DNA from: Sphingomonadaceae bacterium
GTDB lineage: Bacteria > Pseudomonadota > Alphaproteobacteria > Sphingomonadales > Sphingomonadaceae
Direction of reading: 5' to 3'
DNA length: 64,000 bases
Assembly: GCA_027533105.1 (NCBI GenBank)
Contig: JAPZTW010000002.1
Coordinates: 310,001-374,000, forward strand
This document shows, piece after piece, positions 27,973-38,428 of the stretch. The notes below the pieces were generated by a model. The model did no database searches, was not told the origin of the DNA, and was given only the letters and a program-made list of their open reading frames with translations. Made by a program: the position numbers and the translations under genes. The stretch's first letter is position 1. Every line of letters begins with the position of its first letter.

Positions 27973-28824
27973 ATGAAACTATCCGCGATCGCCGCATTTG
28001 CCGTTATCATGGCAGCACCGGCTGCCCAGGCAGCGGCCGACAACCCGGCTCCGGCCGGCAAGGCGCCGGCGCCAGCCGCACCGGCCCCGGTGGCCAATCC
28101 CGCCGACTATGCCGTGCCGGTCGAGCACCTGACCCTGGGCAAGGGCAAGGGCGGCTTCATGAACATCAACTTCGCCGCCGCCGGGTTCAACTTTTCGACC
28201 AACACCTATGTGAAGGACATTTCCGGGCCGTTCGCGGTCACAGTGATGGGTTCAGACAAGACCCGCGAGGCGGTGATCGTCGATTACAGGATCACCAAGG
28301 ATGGGATCCCGCACGATCGCGGCACCTGCTCGGTCGTGGCCAAGGTTTCGGCCGGGCTGTGGAACTCAACCCGCAACGGACTCTATACCTGCGAACGCAA
28401 GCCCGAAGGGACCGGCCCGGCCGACTTCCTGCTCGAAGCCCAGCTGCCCAACCTGCCCCCGCGCAGCAGCGCGATGATCCAGCTGAGCAAGGACGATCCC
28501 GATGTCTTCAAGGTGCTGAAGGCGCGGATGCGGTACGATGGCAAAGTCTATGAAGCCGTGCCCACCGCCATCGATCCGAACATGGCCGCGCGCGGCTTTC
28601 GCGCCGCGCAGGGCTGGCTGGTGACGCAGGACGGCAAGCCGGTCGGCCGGATCGACTTCCCCTCGCGCGCCAAGGCCTTTTCCGACATGGGCGGCAGTTA
28701 CGATCGCAAGTCCCTGGTCGTCGCCCCCGTCCAGGCCAGCGACGGTCGCGATGCCGTGGTGGTGTTCATCGCCCACCTGCTGGTCCTGCCCGAAGCGAAC
28801 TCGCCGCTTTACCAGGAGCGCTAA
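27973..28824 (+). CDS. Exported hypothetical protein, possible BlaI target
   Basis: The 283-residue protein has a signal peptide (MKLSAIAAFAVIMAAPAAQAAA), then an Ala/Pro linker and a beta-rich domain (VEHLTLGKGKGGFMNINFAAAGFNFSTNTYVKDISGP...; VFKVLKARMRYDGKVYEAV). There are two cysteines (GTCSVV, LYTCER), consistent with a periplasmic disulphide. I do not recognise a named family. GGGGGAG precedes the ATG. It is divergent from blaI with the palindromic operator between them, so it may be the effector gene of that sensor system (inference). A hairpin follows. Confidence 0.75.
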   Translation: MKLSAIAAFAVIMAAPAAQAAADNPAPAGKAPAPAAPAPVANPADYAVPVEHLTLGKGKGGFMNINFAAAGFNFSTNTYVKDISGPFAVTVMGSDKTREAVIVDYRITKDGIPHDRGTCSVVAKVSAGLWNSTRNGLYTCERKPEGTGPADFLLEAQLPNLPPRSSAMIQLSKDDPDVFKVLKARMRYDGKVYEAVPTAIDPNMAARGFRAAQGWLVTQDGKPVGRIDFPSRAKAFSDMGGSYDRKSLVVAPVQASDGRDAVVVFIAHLLVLPEANSPLYQER

Positions 28825-28829
28825 CGGTA

Positions 28830-28859
28830 ACGGGCCGGGGTGCTGCCACCCCGGCCCGT
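28830..28859. terminator. Shared hairpin between the exported gene and sdhA
   Basis: A 13-bp perfect GC-rich stem (ACGGGCCGGGGTG / CACCCCGGCCCGT) with a 4-nt loop lies 5 nt after the plus-strand stop and 26 nt beyond the sdhA stop. There is no strong T-run on either strand, so it is a weak or factor-assisted bidirectional terminator, or an mRNA 3' protector. Confidence 0.6.
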
Positions 28860-28885
28860 CAAATCCGTCAGCCTGATCGCGCGGA

Positions 28886-30691
28886 TCAGTACACCCGCTT
28901 CTTCGGCTTGATGTACTCGACGTCGTCGGTCAGCGTGAATTCGTGCACCGGGCGGTAATCGATCTTCACTTCGCCGCCCTTGCCGCCCCAGCCATCGAAC
29001 CAGGCGGCGGTGTGCTTCATCCAGTTGGCGTCGTCGCGCTCGGGGAAATCCTCGTGCGCGTGGGCGCCGCGCGATTCCTTGCGGTTGTGCGCGGAATGCA
29101 GCGTGACCGAAGCCTGGCTGATCAGGTTGTCCAGCTCCAGCGTCTCGATCAGGTCCGAGTTCCAGATCAGCGAGCGGTCGGAAACCTGGACGTCTTCCAT
29201 CCGCTTGTAGATCGCGGCCAGCTTGTCCTTGCCTTCGGCCATCAGCTCGTCGGTGCGGAACACGGCGGCGTGCATCGACATGGTGCGCTGCATCTCGGTG
29301 CGGATCTGCGCCGTGGGCGAACCGCCCTTGGCGTGGCGGAAGTGATCGAGCCGGCCCAGCGCCATATCGGCCGAATCCTTCGGCAGATCGGGCTTGGCGG
29401 TACCCGGCTTGATATTGTCGCGCAGGTAGTGGCCGGTGGCGCGGCCGAACACCACAAGGTCGATCAGCGAGTTCGAGCCCAGGCGGTTGGCGCCGTGGAC
29501 CGAAACGCAGGCCGCCTCGCCCACCGCGAACAGGCCTTCGACCGGGGTTTCCGGATCGCCATCGGGGCCGATGGTCATCACCCGGCCGTGATAGTCACAG
29601 GGGATGCCGCCCATGTTGTAGTGCACGGTCGGCACCACGGGCAGCGGCTGGCGGGTCAGGTCGACGCCGGCAAAGATCTTCCCGCTTTCGGTAATGCCCG
29701 GCAGGCGTTCGCCCAGCACCTTGGGATCGATGTGATCGAGGTGCAGGAAGATGTGGTCCTTGTTCGGGCCAACGCCGCGCCCTTCGCGGATTTCCAGCGC
29801 CATCGAGCGCGAGACGACGTCGCGGCTGGCAAGGTCCTTTGCCGAAGGGGCATAGCGTTCCATGAACCGCTCGCCTTCGGAGTTGGTCAGATACCCGCCC
29901 TCGCCGCGCGCGCCTTCGGTGATCAGCACGCCCGCGCCATAGATGCCGGTCGGGTGGAACTGCACGAATTCCATGTCCTGCAGCGGCAGGCCGGCGCGCA
30001 GCACCATGCCGCCGCCATCGCCGGTGCAGGTGTGGGCCGAAGTGGCGGTGTAATAGCAGCGGCCATAGCCGCCCGTCGCCAGCACCACGGCATGGCTGCG
30101 GAAGCGGTGGATCGAGCCGTCATCAAGGCAGATCGCGATCACGCCGACGCACCGGCCGCCATCCATGATCAGGTCGATCGCGAAGTATTCGATGAAGAAG
30201 TCCGCGTCGTACTTCAGGCTCTGCTGGTACAGCGCGTGGAGCATGGCGTGGCCGGTGCGGTCCGCCGCGGCGCAGGTGCGCTGCACCGGCGGGCCTTCGC
30301 CCATGTTCTGCATGTGCCCGCCGAACGGGCGCTGGTAGATCGTGCCATCGGGGTTGCGCGAAAACGGCACGCCCGCGTGCTCCAGCTCGTAAACCGCGGC
30401 CGGGGCCTCGCGCACCATGTATTCGATCGCGTCCTGGTCACCCAGCCAGTCCGACCCCTTGACGGTGTCGTACATGTGCCAGGTCCAGTGGTCCGGCGTG
30501 TTGTTGCACAGCGAGGCCGCGATCCCGCCCTGCGCCGCCACGGTGTGGCTGCGGGTGGGGAAGACCTTGGTGATGCAGGCCGTCTTCAGCCCGGCTTCGG
30601 CGCTGCCCATCGTGGCGCGCAGGCCCGAACCGCCGGCGCCGACAACCACCGTGTCATAGACGTGGTCGATGATCTTGTAGGCGGCAGTCAT
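28886..30691 (-). CDS. sdhA: Succinate dehydrogenase flavoprotein subunit
   Basis: The 601-residue protein matches SdhA throughout: dinucleotide motif [12 protein letters not shown], the FAD-linking His49 in [21 protein letters not shown], the catalytic Arg region ([11 protein letters not shown]), [19 protein letters not shown] and the C-terminal [16 protein letters not shown] and [18 protein letters not shown]. It oxidises succinate to fumarate in the TCA cycle as part of complex II. Its ATG overlaps the sdhD stop (ATGA). The next gene in the transcription direction is convergent, so sdhB is not in this operon. Confidence 0.97.
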   Translation of the reverse strand: MTAAYKIIDHVYDTVVVGAGGSGLRATMGSAEAGLKTACITKVFPTRSHTVAAQGGIAASLCNNTPDHWTWHMYDTVKGSDWLGDQDAIEYMVREAPAAVYELEHAGVPFSRNPDGTIYQRPFGGHMQNMGEGPPVQRTCAAADRTGHAMLHALYQQSLKYDADFFIEYFAIDLIMDGGRCVGVIAICLDDGSIHRFRSHAVVLATGGYGRCYYTATSAHTCTGDGGGMVLRAGLPLQDMEFVQFHPTGIYGAGVLITEGARGEGGYLTNSEGERFMERYAPSAKDLASRDVVSRSMALEIREGRGVGPNKDHIFLHLDHIDPKVLGERLPGITESGKIFAGVDLTRQPLPVVPTVHYNMGGIPCDYHGRVMTIGPDGDPETPVEGLFAVGEAACVSVHGANRLGSNSLIDLVVFGRATGHYLRDNIKPGTAKPDLPKDSADMALGRLDHFRHAKGGSPTAQIRTEMQRTMSMHAAVFRTDELMAEGKDKLAAIYKRMEDVQVSDRSLIWNSDLIETLELDNLISQASVTLHSAHNRKESRGAHAHEDFPERDDANWMKHTAAWFDGWGGKGGEVKIDYRPVHEFTLTDDVEYIKPKKRVY

Positions 30692-31074
30692 GCAGCGGCT
30701 CCCAGAGCAATGCGGACAATGGCGAACAGGCCGAAGGCGGCCCCGGCGAAAGTGGCAAGGTTAAGCAGCGCCATGGCGGCAAACTTGTTGGCGTGTTCGT
30801 GGACATAGTCCTCGATCAGCACCTGCAGCCCCAGCCGCGCGTGCCAGAAGGTGCAGAGTACGAACAGCGCGATGCCGGTTGCGCTGAGCGGCTGGGCTGC
30901 CCAGGCCTTCACCGTCTTGAACGCCAGGTCAGGCAGGCCGACCAGCGCGAACAGCAGCCACAGGCCCAGGATCAGGTTACCGATCGCGGTGAAGCGCTGG
31001 ATCAGCCAGTGGTGCGATCCCGAATGCGCCGAACCCAGCGCCCGGACGCGGCCGATATTGGTTCCGTTACCCAT
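30688..31074 (-). CDS. sdhD: Succinate dehydrogenase membrane anchor subunit
   Basis: The 128-residue protein has three membrane helices ([58 protein letters not shown]). It contains the SdhD-type [13 protein letters not shown] segment near the N-terminus and [16 protein letters not shown] with the conserved His/Asp pair. It binds haem/quinone with SdhC and anchors SdhA/B. The ATG at 31074 gives [19 protein letters not shown], the normal N-terminus. It follows sdhC after a 14-nt gap and overlaps sdhA. Confidence 0.94.
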   Translation of the reverse strand: MGNGTNIGRVRALGSAHSGSHHWLIQRFTAIGNLILGLWLLFALVGLPDLAFKTVKAWAAQPLSATGIALFVLCTFWHARLGLQVLIEDYVHEHANKFAAMALLNLATFAGAAFGLFAIVRIALGAAA

Positions 31075-31088
31075 CGTTTCCGTCCCTC

Positions 31089-31478
31089 TCAGCGCAGCAG
31101 GATATAGGCCCAGGTGGCGCCGGTCAGCGCCAGGGCAATCAGCGGGGTCAGCACTGACCACAGCGCGTTGTTCTTCAGTTCATAGCCCGCGCCGATATCC
31201 AGCACGAAGTGGCGCAGGCCCGAGGCCATGTGATTGAAGAAGGCCCAGGTCAGGCCGATCAGCACGACCTTGCCATACCAGGCCGAGGCATGGGCGGTGA
31301 ACGCGGCATAGCTTGCCTCGCCACCGGCCAGCGCCCCCAGCCACCACACCAGCACGGCCAGGCCGACCAGCGCCAGGCCATCGCCCGATACGCGGTGGAG
31401 GATCGAGACCACCATGGCCGGCCCCCATTTCCAGATCTGCAGGTGCGGCGAAATCGGACGGTTGCTGGCTCCGGCCAT
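31089..31478 (-). CDS. sdhC: Succinate dehydrogenase cytochrome b556 subunit
   Basis: The 129-residue protein shows the family pattern RPISPHLQIWKWGPAMVVSILHRVSGDGL, where SxLHRxSG is the quinone-site signature, and a haem-ligand His in ASGLRHFVLDIG. There are three membrane helices. MAGASNRP at 31478 is preferred because AGGGA lies 9 nt upstream; an ATG at 31502 is the alternative. It starts the sdhCDA operon and is divergent from an SDR gene. Confidence 0.93.
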   Translation of the reverse strand: MAGASNRPISPHLQIWKWGPAMVVSILHRVSGDGLALVGLAVLVWWLGALAGGEASYAAFTAHASAWYGKVVLIGLTWAFFNHMASGLRHFVLDIGAGYELKNNALWSVLTPLIALALTGATWAYILLR

Positions 31479-31605
31479 GCGAGCGGTTCCCTGTGCTGTC
31501 ATGCGATGGCTCGTGCCACCCTTGCGCTGATCCCCATAATCAAAACGGGCACCGGTGCAAGCGGCGGCTTGGCGCACCTGCACCAAAGTCCTAGAGGCTT
31601 GGGGC

Positions 31606-32322
31606 ATGACCCAGCTTACCGCACTCGTCACCGGATCATCGCGCGGGATCGGTGCCGCGATCCGCACCGCGCTGGCCGCGCGCGGCATCAAGGTGATCGG
31701 CCACGCCACTAAGGCGATCGACGCCGAGACAATCGGCGCGGACCTGACCGATCCCACTGCCGCCGCGCGAATCTGGGAAACCGCCTTGGACCGCGGCAAT
31801 GGCCGGATCGACCTGCTGATCAACAATGCCGGGCAGTTCCAGGCCAACCCGATCGGCCTGTCCGACATCGAATGGCTCGACAACTGGGAAGATGCGCTGC
31901 GGATCAACCTGACCGCCGCCGCCGAGCTATCCCGCTTTGCCGTCCGCCACTGGCTGGAAGGGGAGCGGACGGGCCGGATCGTCCACGTCGCCAGCCGCGC
32001 CGCCTATCGCGGCGATTCGCCCGACCACTGGCACTATGCCGCGGCCAAGGCCGGGATGATCGGCCTGCACAAGACCATCGCGCGCCAATATGCGGCGAAG
32101 GGCATCATGAGCTATGCGATCTGCCCCGGCTTTACCGATACGGCGATGGCCGGGGATTATCTCGCCAGCCGGGGCGGACCGGGCCTATTGGCCGATATCC
32201 CGCTGGGCCGGGTGGCGACGCCAGCGGAAATCGCGACCATGGCCGTGTTCTGCGCGCTCGATGCGCCCGAAAGCATGACCGGCGCTGTCCTCGATGCCAA
32301 TGGAGCCAGCTATGTCCGTTAA
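31606..32322 (+). CDS. Short-chain dehydrogenase/reductase
   Basis: The 238-residue protein has the TGSSRGIG cofactor loop near the N-terminus, NNAG (LLINNAGQFQANPIG), and the catalytic YAAAK in HWHYAAAKAGMIGLH. Ser of the triad falls in IVHVASRAAY. It should be a cytoplasmic NAD(P)-dependent oxidoreductase or 3-ketoacyl-type reductase; the substrate is unknown. The ATG at 31606 gives the standard N-terminus. It overlaps the metallo-beta-lactamase gene by 11 bp, so the two are cotranscribed. Confidence 0.9.
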   Translation: MTQLTALVTGSSRGIGAAIRTALAARGIKVIGHATKAIDAETIGADLTDPTAAARIWETALDRGNGRIDLLINNAGQFQANPIGLSDIEWLDNWEDALRINLTAAAELSRFAVRHWLEGERTGRIVHVASRAAYRGDSPDHWHYAAAKAGMIGLHKTIARQYAAKGIMSYAICPGFTDTAMAGDYLASRGGPGLLADIPLGRVATPAEIATMAVFCALDAPESMTGAVLDANGASYVR

Positions 32323-33232
32323 GCCTGTCCTCGCCGCGCTGGCCGGTCTGGCCCTCGCAACTCCGGCGGCCAGCCAGCCGCTGCTGCCGCGCCCGGGGGC
32401 CGATCGCAACATCGCCGCCGCCTGTGCCGGGCGCGATGGCTGGGCCGATCCGGCACCGCCCGCGCGGGTATTCGGCAACACCTATTACGTCGGCACCTGC
32501 GGGATCACGGCGCTGCTGGTGGAAACGCCGGCGGGGCTGGTGCTGCTCGATGGCGGAGTGCCCGAAGCGGCCGAGCTGGTGCTGGCCAATGTCCGCAAGC
32601 TGGGCTTTTCGCCGCGCCTGATCCGCTGGATCCTGGTCAGCCACGAACATTACGATCACGCCGGCGCCCTGGCCGAGATCCAGCGCCAGACCGGCGCGCG
32701 GATCGTCGCCGGGCCGAACCAGGCCACCATGCTGCGCACCGGCCAGCCCGATCCAGCCGACCCGCAGGCCCCGCTGCTGGTCAAGGAGCCGATGCTGCCG
32801 GTCAAGGTCGATCGCATTCAGCCGCACGCCAGCCGGCTGATGGTGGGCGTGACGGGCTTCACCGCCTGGGCCACGCCGACCCACTCCCCCGGCTCGACCA
32901 GCTGGACCTGGCGCGAATGCGAAGGCGCGGTCTGTCGCACGATCGCCTATGCCGACAGCGCCAGCACCATTTCCGTCGATGGCTATCGCTTCAGCGACAA
33001 TCCGCAGCGCGTCGCTGCAGCGCGTCAGGGGCTGTCGGTGATCGCGGGCCTGCCTTGCGATATCATGGTGACCCCGCATCCGGCGGCCAGCGATCTGTTC
33101 CCGCGCCTGTCCGGCGTCAAGCCGCTGGTCCAGTTCGGTGCCTGCCGCAGCTATGCTGCCGCTGCCACCGAACGGTTCGAGGCGCGGCTGGCGCAGGAAG
33201 CGGCCGAAGCGAAGAAGTCCCGGACCAAGTGA
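32312..33232 (+). CDS. Subclass B3 metallo-beta-lactamase-type protein
   Basis: The 306-residue protein has a signal peptide (VLAALAGLALATPAAS). The zinc motif is His111-Glu-His113-Tyr-Asp115-His116 (SHEHYDHAGAL), the next metal His is in ATPTHSPGSTSWTWR and the last His in VTPHPAASDLF. The W/CEGAVCRTIAYADS segment, long N-terminal region and periplasmic location match subclass B3 enzymes, which hydrolyse carbapenems and other beta-lactams. Activity cannot be proven from sequence. GGAG lies 6 nt before the ATG at 32312, inside the SDR gene. The prmA start overlaps its stop (GTGA). Confidence 0.87.
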   Translation: MSVKPVLAALAGLALATPAASQPLLPRPGADRNIAAACAGRDGWADPAPPARVFGNTYYVGTCGITALLVETPAGLVLLDGGVPEAAELVLANVRKLGFSPRLIRWILVSHEHYDHAGALAEIQRQTGARIVAGPNQATMLRTGQPDPADPQAPLLVKEPMLPVKVDRIQPHASRLMVGVTGFTAWATPTHSPGSTSWTWRECEGAVCRTIAYADSASTISVDGYRFSDNPQRVAAARQGLSVIAGLPCDIMVTPHPAASDLFPRLSGVKPLVQFGACRSYAAAATERFEARLAQEAAEAKKSRTK

Positions 33233-34149
33233 CCAGCTGGAAGCTCACCGCCCTGGCCCCCCGCCCGGTGATCGAGGCGGCCTTGCTGGCCCACGAGGAC
33301 GCGTGGGACTGGGATCCGGACATCGTCATTTCCGGCAGCGAGATTGCCGAGGACAAGCCCGACGACTGGCAGCTGGAAGCCTGGCTGCCGCGAAAGCCCA
33401 GCCGGGCCGACAAGGCCGCAGTCCTCGCCCTGTTTCCCGGCCCGCCGCCGCAGCTGGCAATCGAGCAATTGCCGGAAACCGACTGGCTGACCGCCAGCCA
33501 GCAGGGGCTGGAACCGATCCGCGCCGGGGCGTTCCACGTCCACACGCCCGAACACCCGCCACTGGCCGCGCGCGGGGTGCGCGATTTCTGCATTCCCGCC
33601 AGCCAGGCCTTCGGCACCGGCCAGCACGCCACCACCGCCGGGTGCCTCGCCATGCTGACCCACATGAAGCGGCAGGGCGTGGTGGTGCGCAACTGCGCCG
33701 ATATCGGCACCGGCACCGGCCTGCTCGCCTTTGCCGCGCTGCACCTGTGGCCGCGCGCGCTGGCCACGGCGAGCGACATCGACGCGGTCTGCGTCGGCGT
33801 GGTGCAGGATAACGCCGCCGCCAATGGCGTGCCGCTGGGCGCGCGGCCGGGCGAGCTGACCATGCTGGTGGCGGACGGAATGGAGCATCCGTTGCTGACC
33901 GTGCGCGGACCTTATGACCTGATCATTGCCAATATCCTGGCCGGGCCGCTGATCGGCCTCGCGCCCGATTTCGCACGGCACATGGTACCGGGCGGACACC
34001 TGCTGCTGGCCGGCCTGCTCGAAACGCAAGAGGCCCAGGTGCGCCGCGCCGCCCGCCGGGCAGGCCTGCGGCTGGCGGCGCGGCTGGTCAACGGCGATTG
34101 GTCGATCCTGTGGCTGCGGAAGCGCAGCGGGGCGTTGGCACGGGCGTGA
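33229..34149 (+). CDS. prmA: Ribosomal protein L11 methyltransferase
   Basis: The 306-residue protein has the PrmA N-terminal substrate domain and a SAM methyltransferase fold: FGTGQHATTAGCL, ADIGTGTGLLAFAAL (SAM loop) and IIANILAGPLIGLAPDF. It trimethylates L11 on the ribosome. It starts with GTG at 33229 overlapping the metallo-beta-lactamase stop, and its own stop overlaps the GTG start of the transporter. The start is supported by the overlap and by the N-terminal MTSWKLTAL, typical length for the family. Confidence 0.94.
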   Translation: MTSWKLTALAPRPVIEAALLAHEDAWDWDPDIVISGSEIAEDKPDDWQLEAWLPRKPSRADKAAVLALFPGPPPQLAIEQLPETDWLTASQQGLEPIRAGAFHVHTPEHPPLAARGVRDFCIPASQAFGTGQHATTAGCLAMLTHMKRQGVVVRNCADIGTGTGLLAFAALHLWPRALATASDIDAVCVGVVQDNAAANGVPLGARPGELTMLVADGMEHPLLTVRGPYDLIIANILAGPLIGLAPDFARHMVPGGHLLLAGLLETQEAQVRRAARRAGLRLAARLVNGDWSILWLRKRSGALARA

Positions 34150-35027
34150 ACCTGCGCGATTTCCTGCTGCTGGTCGGGATCTGCCTGATCTGGGCGACCA
34201 ACAACGTGGTCAGCAAGGTGGTGGTCAGCGACTGGCAGGTACCGCCGCTGTTCTATGCCGCCGTGCGCTTTGCCCTGGTCGCCGCGCTGACCCTGCCCTG
34301 GCTGCGCCCGATGCCGCGCCCGGCCTGGCGGATCGTCACGGTCGGCCTGCTGATGGGCGGGGGCAGCTTCGCCCTGCTGTTCATGGCCTTGCAAACCGTC
34401 TCGCCCTCGGCTGCGGCAGTGGTCAGCCAGGCCGGGGTGCCGATCACTACCCTGCTGTCGATCCTGATCCTGGGCGAGCGGATCCACTGGCGCCGGGGGC
34501 TAGGCATTACGCTGACCCTCATCGGGGTGCTGGTGGTGGTCTGGGAACCGGGCTTCGCGATCTCCGCCGGGCTGCTGCTGGTCCTCGCCGCCGCCGCCTC
34601 GGGCTCGCTCGGCGCGGTGCTGATGAAGCAGATGGACGATATCGCCCCGCTGCGGTTCCAGGCCTGGGTCGGCATGAGCAGCGCGCTCCTGCTCGCCCCG
34701 CTCAGCCTGATGCTCGAAACGCCGGACTGGGGCCAGCTGGCGGCGGTGAAGTGGCAGTTCATGGCTGCAGTGGTGTTTTCGGCGCTGGTCGTCTCGGTCG
34801 GCGCGCACACGCTCTACTATCTGCTGATCGCCCGCTACGAGGCGAACCTGATCGCGCCGCTCACCCTGATTACCCCGCTGGCGACAATCGGCCTGGGCGT
34901 GGCGATCACCAATGACCGGCTCGACACGCAGATGATCGTCGGATCGGCGATCGCGCTGACCGGTGTGCTGATCGTTGCCCTCAGGCGCACCAGAGCACCC
35001 ATTGCCGAGGCGCAAGAGCACTCCTGA
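34146..35027 (+). CDS. EamA/DMT-superfamily transporter
   Basis: The 293-residue membrane protein has ten hydrophobic segments in two EamA repeats (ICLIWATNNVVSKVVV...SPSAAAVVSQAGVPITTLLSILILGERI; LAAAASGSLGAVLMKQ...ANLIAPLTLITPLATIGLGVAI), ending in IVGSAIALTGVLIVA. It probably exports or imports a metabolite; the substrate is unknown. It begins at GTG 34146 overlapping prmA by 4 nt. A small hairpin AGCACTC-CT-GAGTGCT spans its stop. It is the last gene of the SDR-lactamase-prmA operon. Confidence 0.9.
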   Translation: MNLRDFLLLVGICLIWATNNVVSKVVVSDWQVPPLFYAAVRFALVAALTLPWLRPMPRPAWRIVTVGLLMGGGSFALLFMALQTVSPSAAAVVSQAGVPITTLLSILILGERIHWRRGLGITLTLIGVLVVVWEPGFAISAGLLLVLAAAASGSLGAVLMKQMDDIAPLRFQAWVGMSSALLLAPLSLMLETPDWGQLAAVKWQFMAAVVFSALVVSVGAHTLYYLLIARYEANLIAPLTLITPLATIGLGVAITNDRLDTQMIVGSAIALTGVLIVALRRTRAPIAEAQEHS

Positions 35028-35060
35028 GTGCTGCTTGAGTGCTATTGGTGTGCCGGTGGT

Positions 35061-35549
35061 CTAACGCGCTAGTGCCGCTTCAAGCAGGTCCAGCGCAGCA
35101 CGGGTGAAGGCGCCCATGTTGGCGATCCGGTCATCGCTGGCGGTAGTGGTAACGCGGGTCAGCTCCACCCCCGGCCCCACTACGGCGCAGGCGCTTTCGC
35201 CCGAAGCCACACCCAGCGGATGGCGGCTGCCCCCGGCCGATCCGGTCTCGGCAATGCCCCAGTCCGCGCCGAAATTGTCGCGGATCGCCCTGGCCTGGAG
35301 CAGGGCATATTCGGGCGTGGCTGACCGCATCCCGTCATAAGCTTCCGGTGGCAGGGCAAACAGCACGTCGCGGGCGCGGAACGAATAGACGATTCCTCCG
35401 CCGACATAGAATTTCAGCGCCCCCGGCACGGTCAGCAGTGCCGCGCCGATCAGCCCGCCGGTCGCGCCATCGGCCACGGCGATCTTCTCGCGCCGCGCCT
35501 TCAGCGCCTCGGCAATCCGCAGCGCCTGGGGATGAAGTTCGCCCAGCAT
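35061..35549 (-). CDS. CinA C-terminal domain (PncC-like) protein lacking the catalytic Ser
   Basis: The 162-residue protein has the CinA C-terminal fold: HPQALRIAEALKARREKIAVADGATGGLIGAALLTVPGALKFYVGGGIVYSF and TGSAGGSRHPLGVASG. In active nicotinamide mononucleotide amidases the motif is AESCTGG or ESTSGG; here it reads ADGATGG (residues 26-32), so the nucleophilic Ser is Gly. The rest of the core is intact, so it may bind a nucleotide without hydrolysis or use other chemistry. It starts 1 nt after the ligA stop on the same strand, so it is probably cotranscribed with ligA. Confidence 0.85.
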   Translation of the reverse strand: MLGELHPQALRIAEALKARREKIAVADGATGGLIGAALLTVPGALKFYVGGGIVYSFRARDVLFALPPEAYDGMRSATPEYALLQARAIRDNFGADWGIAETGSAGGSRHPLGVASGESACAVVGPGVELTRVTTTASDDRIANMGAFTRAALDLLEAALAR

Positions 35550-35550
35550 G

Positions 35551-37644
<2,094 letters not shown>

Positions 37645-37731
37645 TCAAGGGGGCTTAATGCCCGGATGCGGCGGGAATGACCAGCACCCCGCCGCCCGAA
37701 CCAACGTTTTTGCGCTTCAATTGCGCTCGCT

Positions 37732-38370
37732 TTACTGCGGGAAAGCCGGATCGGAGACGATGTTGTTGACGCCGCGCGCCAGCGCCTGGCGCACAACGGT
37801 TTCAACAGCCAGCTTGACCCCCTTGACCTCGGTCCCGGGGATCTCGACGTCCTTCTTGCCAAACTTCATGTGCAGGGCATGGTTGACCGTCGTCACGATC
37901 GGGGCCGCGCCGGGGGCGGCGACATATTCCAGCGTGACAACGTAATAGTCGGTGGCGACCACGCCGCCGAACAGGCCAAATCCCAGCCCGGCGCGGAACC
38001 CTTCCCGCTTGGCCTTGTCCACCTCTTCCTTCTTCACAACGTTGTTGAAGCGGATCTTCAGGACTGCGCCTTCGGCCACGGGAGTTTCGGCCACGCTGGC
38101 GAAAGCTCCGGTGCCGGTAAGCGCGGCCAGCGCATAGCCTCTGGTTTCCTTGGTGGCGCGGGCATGTGCGGCACCGTCGCGCTGGAATTCATAGATCACC
38201 TGCACCGGCTTCGGGTTCTTCGGCAGAACCTTTTCCTCGGGCTTCACCTCGCCCAGCGTGTTGTCGACATACCACTTGGCCGCATGGGCCGCCGCCGGAA
38301 CCAGTCCCATCAGCAGCACGGCCAGCAACAGCCGAACCGGACGCGTCAGGCGTTTGAATACACGAGTCAT
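37732..38370 (-). CDS. Exported hypothetical protein
   Basis: The 212-residue protein begins MTRVFKRLTRPVRLLLAVLLMGLVPAAAHA, a clear signal peptide. The mature part (KWYVDNTLGEVKPEEKVLPKNPKPVQVIYEFQ...) includes a small hydrophobic patch GFRAGLGFGLFGGVVATDYYVVTLEYVAAPG, so it may be partly membrane- or lipid-associated. I do not recognise a domain. GGAGGA lies 7 nt before the ATG. It is a single gene between ligA and the recN-GNAT pair. Confidence 0.75.
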   Translation of the reverse strand: MTRVFKRLTRPVRLLLAVLLMGLVPAAAHAAKWYVDNTLGEVKPEEKVLPKNPKPVQVIYEFQRDGAAHARATKETRGYALAALTGTGAFASVAETPVAEGAVLKIRFNNVVKKEEVDKAKREGFRAGLGFGLFGGVVATDYYVVTLEYVAAPGAAPIVTTVNHALHMKFGKKDVEIPGTEVKGVKLAVETVVRQALARGVNNIVSDPAFPQ

Positions 38371-38428
38371 CGGAAATCCTCCCCAGTTTGAACCCGGCGC
38401 AAACGCTCTTGCTTTCCGCTCTGGAAAG

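Noticed and set aside
28943..30808. Open frame of about 620 codons opposite sdhA
   Set aside because: Antisense to sdhA, whose motifs are complete; composition is typical of a shadow frame.
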